Below are positions 1-5,655 of a stretch of DNA of 5,655 bases, one piece after another (positions within the stretch are counted from its first letter, which is position 1; every line of letters begins with the position of its first letter). The position numbers were made by a program, and so were the translations under genes. The stretch is from an uncultured Chlamydiae bacterium (GTDB taxonomy: Bacteria; Chlamydiota; Chlamydiia; Chlamydiales; Rhabdochlamydiaceae), in NCBI GenBank assembly GCA_903867585.1, contig CAIPRZ010000107.1:1-5655 (forward strand), given 5' to 3'. Under the pieces are notes generated by a model, which was given only the letters and a program-made list of their open reading frames with translations, was not told the DNA's origin and ran no database searches.

Positions 1-2348
1 AGCCCCAAAAAAAGTCTGAGTACTTTAATAATTTAAAGATTTTCTACCGTAATTTTAATTCCCCAATTGTCATTTTATTATTAGTTGTTGCCCTATTTTC
101 ACTCTCTATAGGCGATATTTTTAATGTTTATATTGTTTTTACTATCGTTTTTACAAGCGGTCTCATTTCTTTCTACCAAGAATATAAAGCCCATAAGACC
201 ACTAAAGATCTTATCGATAGTATGAAAATGACCCAGACCGTCTTTCGTGATGGAGAAAAACTTTTAGTCAACGCCGATGAACTTGTTACTGGAGATATAT
301 TATCAATCGATGCTGGAGATTTAATCCCTGTAAGCTGTCAATTAATTGATTGTCATGATGTATTTGTGAATGAGTCTAGTATAACAGGAGAATCATTGCC
401 GACAGAAAAAAGCTTAGAGCACGATCCCTATTTAAAAATGGGCTCGTGTGTGGTTTCAGGCATTGGCAAAGCTGTGGTATTACCCCAAGACACCCATGAC
501 AGCTACTCAGAACTTTTAAATTATATTTCAAATAACGCGCAGCCTAGCTCTTTTAGCCAAGGTCTTTTGAAATTTTCTAAATTCTTGATGAAAGCTACCG
601 TAATTTTTACCCTTTCCATTTTAATACTCCTCATAGTCTTTAAAACACCCCCTCTACAGGCTATCTTATTTAGTTTAAGTATTGCTGTTGGGCTTTCCCC
701 TCAGCTTCTTCCTGCTATTTTAACAACCAATTTAGCCATTGGAGCCAAAAAAATGGCCAATGCGGGGGCCCTAACCAAGAAGCTCGAGTCGATTGAAAAT
801 TTTGGCAACATGGATATTTTGTGCTGCGATAAGACCGGTACTTTAACTAAAGGGCTCATTGAAATGTATGCAGCCTTAGATAGTGAAGGGATTAAATCTG
901 AAGAGATCCGAAAATTAAGCTTTATCAATGCCCTATTACAAACAGGATTTAAAAACAGCTTAGATCAAGCCATAATAACAGCTAACCATTTTGATCATAC
1001 CCAGTTTGAAAAACTTGATGAAATTCCCTATGACTTTAATCGTAAAATTCTTTCTATCTTGGCCAAATTTGACCAAAAAAACACCCTCATTGCTAAAGGA
1101 GCTCTTGAGAATTTAGTGGATCGTTGCTCTCTTTCAGAAGAGCAAAAAGAGCCCCTCTTTCAAAGGGCTAGAACCTATTATGATCAAGGTTTTAGGCTGC
1201 TTGGAATCGCTACAAAAACTCTTGATAAAGACAAACTTGTCCATAGCGATGAAAAGGAAATGGAATTTAAAGGTTTTTTACTTTTTTTTGATCCTATCAA
1301 AGAAGATTGCAAAGAGGTTTTAGCTCAAATCAAAAAGCTGGGTATCCGTCTTGTGATGATCACAGGAGATCATCCTGTCGTTGCAACATTTGTCGCTAAA
1401 GAATCAGGATTTACCCGTTATGAAAGCCTAGAGGGTGCTAATTTAGGAGCCTTAAGTCCTGAACATCTAGAACAATCGCTCCAAGAGTGTGATGTATTTT
1501 CTCGTGTAGCCCCCATTGATAAAGCCAAAATTATTCAAGCCTATAGAAAAATGGGTTACACGGTGGGATATCTTGGGGATGGTATTAATGATAGTGGGGC
1601 TTTATTTGCCTCTGATGTGGGGATCTCAGTAGAATCGGGCTCCGATATGGCAAAAGCCACCGCAGACTTTATCTTAGTTAAGAAAAATCTTTCTATTCTT
1701 GTACAGGCCGTTCAAGAGGGGCGTAAGATTTTTAACAATACTTTAAAATATATTTTTATGGCTATTAGCGCCAATTTTGGAAATATGTTTTCCATGGCAG
1801 GGGTGGCTCTATTTATCCCCTTCCTTCCCCTTTTACCGACTCAAATTTTATTAATAAATTTTTTACAAGATTTTCCAGAAATGAGTATTGCTGTCGATAA
1901 TGTTGAAGCTTATGCCATTCAAAAACCGCAAAAATGGAACATGAATTTAATTAAATGGTTCATGATTGTTTTTGGTCCTATAAGCTCGATTTTTGATTTT
2001 GCCACCTTTGGAGTTATGAAATATTTTATGGCAACCCCAGAACTATTTCGTAGTGCCTGGTTTACAGAATCGGTTATATCGGCCACTTTCATCATCCTAT
2101 TTATCCGTACCCGCCTCCCCTTCTATAAATCTAAACCCTCATGGACTTTATCAATTTTTATTTTTGGTATAATTGTTTTAACTCTGTTACTTCCTTATAC
2201 CCCCTTAGGCCCTCTTTTTAGTATAATGGTTTTGCCAGCTAAGTATTATGTAGCCATTTTTGCTATTGTTATCACTTATGCGTTGCTTGTAGAGGTTACT
2301 AAAAGGATATTTTATCGATGGATGTTGAAAAAGAATTGGATTTCATAG
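1..2348 (+). CDS. MgtA-like P-type cation (probably Mg2+) ATPase, 5' end cut by window edge
   Basis: This is an inner-membrane P-type ATPase that probably uses ATP to move Mg2+ or a related cation. The frame is open from the first complete codon at base 3 with no stop. The residues before the ATG at 222 (about 73) encode the M1 and M2 helices and a QEYK motif typical of the family, so that ATG is internal and the start lies left of the window. Of 781 visible residues (counted from base 3), the actuator TGES is 128-131 (384-395), the phosphorylation motif DKTGT 276-280 (828-842), the nucleotide-domain KGA about 365, TGD 454-456 and the hinge GDGIND 525-530 (1575-1592). Ten hydrophobic segments are visible, near residues 21-37, 40-60, 194-213, 220-240, 584-605, 612-631, 652-675, 686-703, 714-734 and 746-763. 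MgtA-like signatures include SANFGN in M5 and FGPISSIFD in M7. M4 has PQLLP and M6 has NFLQDFPEM, where classical MgtA has PEMLP and NLLYD plus a different tail. All catalytic motifs are intact. Roughly 60-110 N-terminal residues are missing, judged from family length. Mg2+ specificity is inferred by family. Confidence 0.9.
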   Translation, partial: PQKKSEYFNNLKIFYRNFNSPIVILLLVVALFSLSIGDIFNVYIVFTIVFTSGLISFYQEYKAHKTTKDLIDSMKMTQTVFRDGEKLLVNADELVTGDILSIDAGDLIPVSCQLIDCHDVFVNESSITGESLPTEKSLEHDPYLKMGSCVVSGIGKAVVLPQDTHDSYSELLNYISNNAQPSSFSQGLLKFSKFLMKATVIFTLSILILLIVFKTPPLQAILFSLSIAVGLSPQLLPAILTTNLAIGAKKMANAGALTKKLESIENFGNMDILCCDKTGTLTKGLIEMYAALDSEGIKSEEIRKLSFINALLQTGFKNSLDQAIITANHFDHTQFEKLDEIPYDFNRKILSILAKFDQKNTLIAKGALENLVDRCSLSEEQKEPLFQRARTYYDQGFRLLGIATKTLDKDKLVHSDEKEMEFKGFLLFFDPIKEDCKEVLAQIKKLGIRLVMITGDHPVVATFVAKESGFTRYESLEGANLGALSPEHLEQSLQECDVFSRVAPIDKAKIIQAYRKMGYTVGYLGDGINDSGALFASDVGISVESGSDMAKATADFILVKKNLSILVQAVQEGRKIFNNTLKYIFMAISANFGNMFSMAGVALFIPFLPLLPTQILLINFLQDFPEMSIAVDNVEAYAIQKPQKWNMNLIKWFMIVFGPISSIFDFATFGVMKYFMATPELFRSAWFTESVISATFIILFIRTRLPFYKSKPSWTLSIFIFGIIVLTLLLPYTPLGPLFSIMVLPAKYYVAIFAIVITYALLVEVTKRIFYRWMLKKNWIS
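2303..2307 (+). promoter_or_regulatory. Ribosome binding site of the HI0933-family gene
   Basis: AAGGA lies 10 nt upstream of the ATG at 2318, inside the last codons of the ATPase gene. An in-frame stop (TAA, 2300-2302) sits just before it, so ATG 2318 is the only ATG start available for the flavoprotein that keeps its N-terminal dinucleotide-binding strand. The site supports the 31-nt gene overlap as genuine. Confidence 0.6.
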
Positions 2349-3514
2349 TTGTTGGGGGTGGAGCTAGCGGTTTTTTTGGTGCCATCAATCTAGCCCGAAT
2401 CGGTCAAAAAGTCCTCATTTTAGAAAAATTTCAAAAAGTTCTCACGAAACTGGCTGTATCAGGGGGTGGACGTTGCAATGTTACCCATAACCAATTTGAC
2501 CCCAAACTTTTAATTCAAAATTATCCCCGCGGATCCAAGGCTTTACTTGGTCTTTTTCACCATTTCAATCCTAAAGATATGATGGCCTGGTTAGAACAGG
2601 CTGGGGTCTCATTAAAAATTGAAGCCGATGGAAGGATATTTCCTGTCAGCAACTCCTCTTCAACCATTATTGAGTGTTTTGTTAATGAGGCCACTAAAGA
2701 AGGGGTAGAAATTATCAAAGGATGCGAGGTTTTAGATATCGTTTGCCAACCTAATCACTGTGAGGTCACAACAGATCAAGGAGTTTTTAAATCTAAAAAC
2801 GTTTTAATAGCCTCTGGTTCTAATAAAGCTGTTTGGGAAATTATAAAAAAACTAGGCCACCATATAATAGAACCGACCCCTTCCCTTTTTGCTCTAAATA
2901 CCCCCAATTCCATCTTCAATCACTTATCTGGGCTTTCTGTTTCTCCAGCCACGATTTCGTATAATAACCATTCCTTTACGGGGCCCCTACTTTTAACTCA
3001 CTTTGGATTATCAGGCCCTGCGGCTTTAAAGTTGTCTAGTTTTGCTGCCCTTGATTTTGCTGGTATGGGTTATAAAGCCGAGCTTTATATAGATTTTCTT
3101 CCTAATACAAGTTCTAATGAACTTTTAAACCTTTTTACAAAGGAAACTAAAACCTTCAATCAAATCCAGCTTGGATTACCGAAACGATTATGGGAATTAT
3201 TACTCCAAACGCTCAACCTTGATAAGAATAAACCCCTCAACCACATCTCAAAAAATGACAAGAACCGTCTGATACAGGCTCTTAAAAAAAGTGCTGTTAT
3301 GATGGATGGGAAAACCACCCATAAAGAAGAGTTTGTCACAGCAGGTGGTGTGGATTTAAAAGAGATTAATTTTTCCACGATGCAAAGTAAACTTCATCCC
3401 CACCTTTATTTTGCTGGAGAGGTACTAAACATCGACGGAGTGACAGGAGGTTTTAATTTCCAAGCAGCCTGGACCACAAGTTATTTAATTAGCTCTAAAC
3501 TAAATTCTCGATAA
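2318..3514 (+). CDS. HI0933/YhiN-family NAD(P)/FAD-dependent flavoprotein
   Basis: This 398-residue cytosolic flavoprotein has the usual length for the HI0933 family (known as YhiN in E. coli and often labelled BaiN-like). An FAD-binding Rossmann motif starts almost at once, with GGGASG at residues 13-18 and the ribose-binding acidic residue E36 at the end of the second strand. The family signature SGGGRCN is at 48-54. Later come a THFGLSGPA segment (about 228-236) and the C-terminal INIDGVTGG-type motif followed by FNFQAAW, which closes the FAD site. The physiological substrate of this family is not firmly established. The bile-acid role attached to BaiN comes from gut clostridia and should not be carried over. 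The start overlaps the ATPase gene by 31 nt, so the pair is probably one transcript, but a shared function is not evident. The stop at 3512-3514 lies inside the end of the oppositely oriented bioA. Confidence 0.93.
   Translation: MDVEKELDFIVVGGGASGFFGAINLARIGQKVLILEKFQKVLTKLAVSGGGRCNVTHNQFDPKLLIQNYPRGSKALLGLFHHFNPKDMMAWLEQAGVSLKIEADGRIFPVSNSSSTIIECFVNEATKEGVEIIKGCEVLDIVCQPNHCEVTTDQGVFKSKNVLIASGSNKAVWEIIKKLGHHIIEPTPSLFALNTPNSIFNHLSGLSVSPATISYNNHSFTGPLLLTHFGLSGPAALKLSSFAALDFAGMGYKAELYIDFLPNTSSNELLNLFTKETKTFNQIQLGLPKRLWELLLQTLNLDKNKPLNHISKNDKNRLIQALKKSAVMMDGKTTHKEEFVTAGGVDLKEINFSTMQSKLHPHLYFAGEVLNIDGVTGGFNFQAAWTTSYLISSKLNSR
3495..3514. other. Tail-to-tail overlap of convergent genes
   Basis: The end of the flavoprotein gene (+ strand, TAA 3512-3514) and the end of bioA (- strand, TAG at 3497-3495) share 20 nt. 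There is no intergenic spacer and no clear stem-loop with a T-run in either direction, so both transcripts are expected to run into each other as antisense RNA or to end by Rho or by transcription collision. Confidence 0.9.
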
Positions 3515-4787
3515 GCTCTTTTAAAATATCATAAGAAAAGCTTAAGTCTTTTTTCGAAATCACATAAGGGGGCATTAAATAAATCACCCCTTTTAATGGT
3601 CTTAGAATTATCCCTTTTTCCTGAGCCTGTTTTTTTAAAAGAGTGAGTTTTTCAGCGCTTGAGTTTTTTAACTCAAAACGGGCAATGGTACCTATTACAG
3701 CTGTTTTATGAATCAGCCCTGTTTTAAAAAGCTCTAGCATTTTTTTCTTATGGGTAATTTCTAGGTTTTTAATCTTTGAAGAATAATTTTTTTGTTCAAA
3801 GATTTCTAAGCTGGCCATAGCAGCTGCGCAGCCTAAAGGGTTAGCTGTAAAAGAATGGCCATGTAAAAAAGCCTTATCTACACTGGGATTTAAAAAAGCT
3901 TCAAAGATCTTTTCCGAAGTTATTGTAAGAGATAAAGGTAAACAGCCTCCAGATAACGCTTTGGAAAGACATAAAAAATCGGGGCTTAATCCTATTTTAT
4001 CAAAACTAAAAAAAGTCCCCGTTCTATAAAAACCGGTCATAACCTCATCATAAATAATTAAGATGTTATGAGCCCTTAAAAGGGCATGCAGCTTTTTGTA
4101 AAATAGAGCTCGCCCGATCTTCATCCCAGCAGCCCCTTGGATTTGAACTTCCATGATAAAAGCTACGATCTTATTTTTATTATGAGTGAGGTAATTTTCT
4201 AGAACTCTTAAAGAGTGGGCCTCTTTTTCTTCGACATTTTCATCTAGATCCCATGTTTCTGGGAAAGGAACAGCAAAAGTTTCAAAAAAAAGGTCTTCAA
4301 AGGGTTTATAATAATCAGACGAGCGTCCGACAGCCATGGCTCCAAAAGTATCGCCGTGATAGCCCCCCTCAAAATGGAGAAAAATCTTTTTTTCTTTTTG
4401 GTTCTGATTATAGAAATATTGATAGGCCATTTTTAAAGCGACCTCAATAGCCGTTGATCCATTATCTGAAAAAAAGAAACGGGTTAAATCTTTTGGTAAA
4501 TATTTCAAAAGTTTTTGGCATAAATGGATCGCAGGTAGATGGGTAAAACCGGCAAAAATCACCTGTTCTAAGGTCTTTGCCTGTTTATAGATCGCCTGTG
4601 CAAGTTTTGGGTGAGCGTGCCCATGACAGGTAACCCACCACGATGAGATGAGATCGATATATTTTTTACCTTTTTCATCAAATAAAAATGGGCCCTTGCC
4701 TTTTACAATACATAAAGGATCATCAGCTGTTAAAGCCTGCGTAAAAGGGTGCCAAAGATGGTTTTTATCAAACTCTTTCTCTTTCAT
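3495..4787 (-). CDS. bioA: Adenosylmethionine-8-amino-7-oxononanoate aminotransferase (DAPA synthase)
   Basis: This PLP-dependent class III aminotransferase converts 8-amino-7-oxononanoate (KAPA) to 7,8-diaminopelargonate, the third step from pimeloyl-ACP to biotin. It has 430 residues, a normal BioA length. Visible motifs are WHPFTQ (12-17), SSWW with HGHAHP (48-60), FSDNGSTAIE (106-115), GGYHGDTFGAM (141-151), the PLP-pyridine aspartate D247 in YDEVMTGF, R255, the Schiff-base lysine K276 in LSKALSGG, T313-A315 in HSFTANPLGC, and RPLKGVIYLMPPY (396-408) carrying the carboxylate-binding Arg. The WW pair, K276 and the YLMPPY tail separate BioA from related aminotransferases. The position equivalent to E. 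coli Tyr17 is Phe here (F15), and EPxxQGA is changed to EVQIQGA (213-219). The ATG at 4787 is the only possible start because an in-frame stop lies a few codons upstream. The gene overlaps bioD by 20 nt and its stop overlaps the end of the convergent flavoprotein gene. Whether SAM or another compound is the amino donor cannot be told from sequence. Confidence 0.96.
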   Translation of the reverse strand: MKEKEFDKNHLWHPFTQALTADDPLCIVKGKGPFLFDEKGKKYIDLISSWWVTCHGHAHPKLAQAIYKQAKTLEQVIFAGFTHLPAIHLCQKLLKYLPKDLTRFFFSDNGSTAIEVALKMAYQYFYNQNQKEKKIFLHFEGGYHGDTFGAMAVGRSSDYYKPFEDLFFETFAVPFPETWDLDENVEEKEAHSLRVLENYLTHNKNKIVAFIMEVQIQGAAGMKIGRALFYKKLHALLRAHNILIIYDEVMTGFYRTGTFFSFDKIGLSPDFLCLSKALSGGCLPLSLTITSEKIFEAFLNPSVDKAFLHGHSFTANPLGCAAAMASLEIFEQKNYSSKIKNLEITHKKKMLELFKTGLIHKTAVIGTIARFELKNSSAEKLTLLKKQAQEKGIILRPLKGVIYLMPPYVISKKDLSFSYDILKELIENLV

Positions 4788-5391
4788 ACTCCCCTAATTT
4801 TTTAAGTAATAGTTCAGAAAGCTTATGCCCTTTTAAAGACTCATCATCCATAAATTCTAATTCATCAAGGACCCTTACCCTTCCAAAGGTCTCAAGATCC
4901 TTTTTATTTCTCTCATTTTTGGGTCCATTTAAAATAATACCCAAAATTTCTATCTCATAACTTCTAAGGGCTGCAAGAGTTAATAGGGTGTGATTTAAGG
5001 TGCCAAGATTAGAAGAGCTGACAAGTATCACGGGAAGCTCAAATTTTTTTATAAGATCGATCATAAAATAGCTTTGATTAATCGGTACCATGACTCCCCC
5101 TGCACCCTCAACAAGAAGGTTTTTATTTTCAGGACACTTTATAACTGAAAGATCAAGGGTTAGTCCCTCTAAGAGGGCAGCTTGATTGGGAGATAAAGGG
5201 GCCTTTAATTGATAAATGGATTCTAGGGATTTTTTCTTTGTAAAGGTTTCAACAGTTTCTCTATCAAGCTCATTTCCTGTTTGAATGGGTTTGAAATAGG
5301 TGTAACCAAGATGATAACAGAGCCATTTAGAAATCGTTGTTTTTCCAATATCAGTCCCAGTAGCGGTTATAAAAACAGATGGTAAACTCAT
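4768..5391 (-). CDS. bioD: ATP-dependent dethiobiotin synthetase
   Basis: BioD closes the ureido ring of dethiobiotin from 7,8-diaminopelargonate, CO2 and ATP, immediately after BioA and before BioB. The 207 residues form a compact P-loop enzyme of usual or slightly short length. Visible motifs are the P-loop TATGTDIGKTT (9-19, with K17), the YFKPIQTG substrate and phosphate loop with K35 (32-39), LSPNQAA (66-72, close to the LSPHxAA motif), VEGAGGVMVPI (94-104), and SSSNLGTLNHTLLT (125-138), followed by the ILNG segment (153-156) of the nucleotide site. The first glycine of the usual TGTxTxxGKT loop is Ala here. From memory, some other BioD proteins, such as that of Helicobacter, show the same change. 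The start ATG (5391-5389) overlaps the stop of the upstream bioC-like gene as ATGA, and the stop lies 20 nt inside bioA. Both junctions fit a coupled operon. Confidence 0.95.
   Translation of the reverse strand: MSLPSVFITATGTDIGKTTISKWLCYHLGYTYFKPIQTGNELDRETVETFTKKKSLESIYQLKAPLSPNQAALLEGLTLDLSVIKCPENKNLLVEGAGGVMVPINQSYFMIDLIKKFELPVILVSSSNLGTLNHTLLTLAALRSYEIEILGIILNGPKNERNKKDLETFGRVRVLDELEFMDDESLKGHKLSELLLKKLGEYERERV
4789..4794 (-). promoter_or_regulatory. Short-spaced Shine-Dalgarno-like site before bioA
   Basis: On the - strand GGGGAG ends one nucleotide before the bioA ATG (4787-4785), much closer than the usual 5-9 nt. No better purine-rich site is seen at normal spacing. Since bioD translation runs through this point and stops 17 nt inside bioA, start selection probably depends on ribosomes arriving from bioD (translational coupling). 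That is inference from spacing only. Confidence 0.4.
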
Positions 5392-5655
5392 AGGTCTCCT
5401 TTAATAAAAAGTTCTAGAACTTTATAAGAGGTTGTAAAATTCCTTTTTTCAAAAAGCTCTTTTTTAAATCGGACTGGCCCCTTAGATTCAGAATAGTGGG
5501 CTCCTAAGTTTTTTAAATAAAAAGCAAAATCAATAGGCCGATCAAAATTTAAAGGATAATATTTAATAGTTTTTGAAAGGACTCTATCTTTTAAAAAATC
5601 AAATTCAAAAAGTTCTGGCAGTGGAAACAATTGAGAGTCTTGTCCTAAAAGATCC
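5388..5655 (-). CDS. bioC: C-terminal end of probable malonyl-ACP O-methyltransferase BioC, cut by window edge
   Basis: Only the last 88 or so residues are in the window. The frame runs open to the right edge, so the apparent TTG start at 5630 is not real. BioC methylates the free carboxyl of malonyl-ACP so that fatty acid synthesis can build pimeloyl-ACP methyl ester. The visible end resembles the BioC C-terminal region: a hydrophobic stretch, then DFAFYLKNLGAHYSE, which matches the family's LRHLKATGAN-type motif, a short basic linker, and TTSYKVLELFIKG at the end, which matches the TYEVLYL-type final strand. The methyltransferase SAM-binding motifs are upstream and cannot be inspected. The position directly before bioD with an ATGA overlap supports the call strongly. 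Without the N-terminal domain, another small biotin-operon protein cannot be fully excluded. Confidence 0.68.
   Translation of the reverse strand, partial: DLLGQDSQLFPLPELFEFDFLKDRVLSKTIKYYPLNFDRPIDFAFYLKNLGAHYSESKGPVRFKKELFEKRNFTTSYKVLELFIKGDL
5396..5402 (-). promoter_or_regulatory. Ribosome binding site of bioD
   Basis: On the - strand AAAGGAG is followed by a four-nucleotide spacer and then ATG (5391-5389). This is a strong Shine-Dalgarno sequence that fixes the bioD start even though it lies inside the end of the upstream gene. Confidence 0.7.

Noticed and set aside
222..224. ATG at 222 as the start of the ATPase
   Set aside because: It has no good Shine-Dalgarno site and would remove M1 and M2, while the frame continues upstream with family-like sequence.
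701..928. 75-residue reading frame on the - strand inside the ATPase gene
   Set aside because: It lies wholly opposite the conserved M4 to DKTGT region of the ATPase, has no recognisable domain, and is best explained as a shadow frame.
1282..1289. Run of eight T in the ATPase gene, with a similar run of eight A at 4284-4291 in bioA, considered as slippage or phase-variation sites
   Set aside because: Both frames are intact and such runs are expected in AT-rich coding sequence. They are not near a start and there is no sign of frame switching.
3160..3378. 72-residue reading frame on the - strand inside the flavoprotein gene
   Set aside because: It is opposite a clear coding region, has no motif and no supporting context.
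3513..3554. Possible terminator: AAGC-TC-TTTT pairing with AAAAGCTT (3536-3543), then a six-T run at 3549-3554
   Set aside because: The stem is AT-rich with a two-base bulge and a long loop, and the T-run is several bases away from it. It lies in bioA coding sequence, where the T-run encodes Lys codons. It is too weak to call.
4253..4450. 65-residue reading frame on the + strand inside bioA
   Set aside because: It is antisense to a conserved bioA region, the composition is not protein-like, and no RBS is evident.

Overview
The window is a gene-dense, AT-rich piece of a bacterial chromosome, or of a large plasmid, with no intergenic space: five protein-coding genes cover essentially every base and each neighbouring pair overlaps. 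No RNA genes, mobile-element genes, CRISPR arrays or long repeats were seen. AT-rich codon use and heavy compaction would fit a host-associated bacterium (for example Rickettsiales, Legionellales, a Bacteroidota symbiont or a chlamydia-like lineage), but the sequence alone does not settle the taxonomy.

Left block, + strand (1-3514). The first gene is a P-type cation ATPase of the MgtA-like Mg2+ class. Its reading frame is open from the left edge, so its true start lies outside the window. It ends at 2348 and overlaps by 31 nt a flavoprotein of the HI0933/YhiN family (2318-3514). The two are probably cotranscribed, with the promoter to the left of the window.

Right block, - strand (3495-5655). 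This is part of a biotin operon read right to left: the C-terminal end of a probable bioC (malonyl-ACP O-methyltransferase, cut by the right edge), then bioD (dethiobiotin synthetase), then bioA (DAPA aminotransferase). bioC and bioD overlap by an ATGA junction and bioD and bioA by 20 nt, which suggests translational coupling. BioC opens the pimeloyl branch of the pathway, while BioA and BioD carry out the two steps before biotin synthase. Read left to right the order is A-D-C, the same adjacency as in the mobile bioADCHFB cluster of intracellular bacteria and in common proteobacterial B-F-H-C-D-A operons. bioH, bioF and bioB are therefore expected just beyond the right edge.

The two blocks converge and their coding ends overlap by 20 nt (3495-3514) with no clear terminator between them. 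The genes belong to recognisable families and I see no wholly new system. The points most worth a second look are the atypical ion-site motifs of the ATPase, substitutions in the BioA and BioD active-site motifs, and the biotin cluster context.
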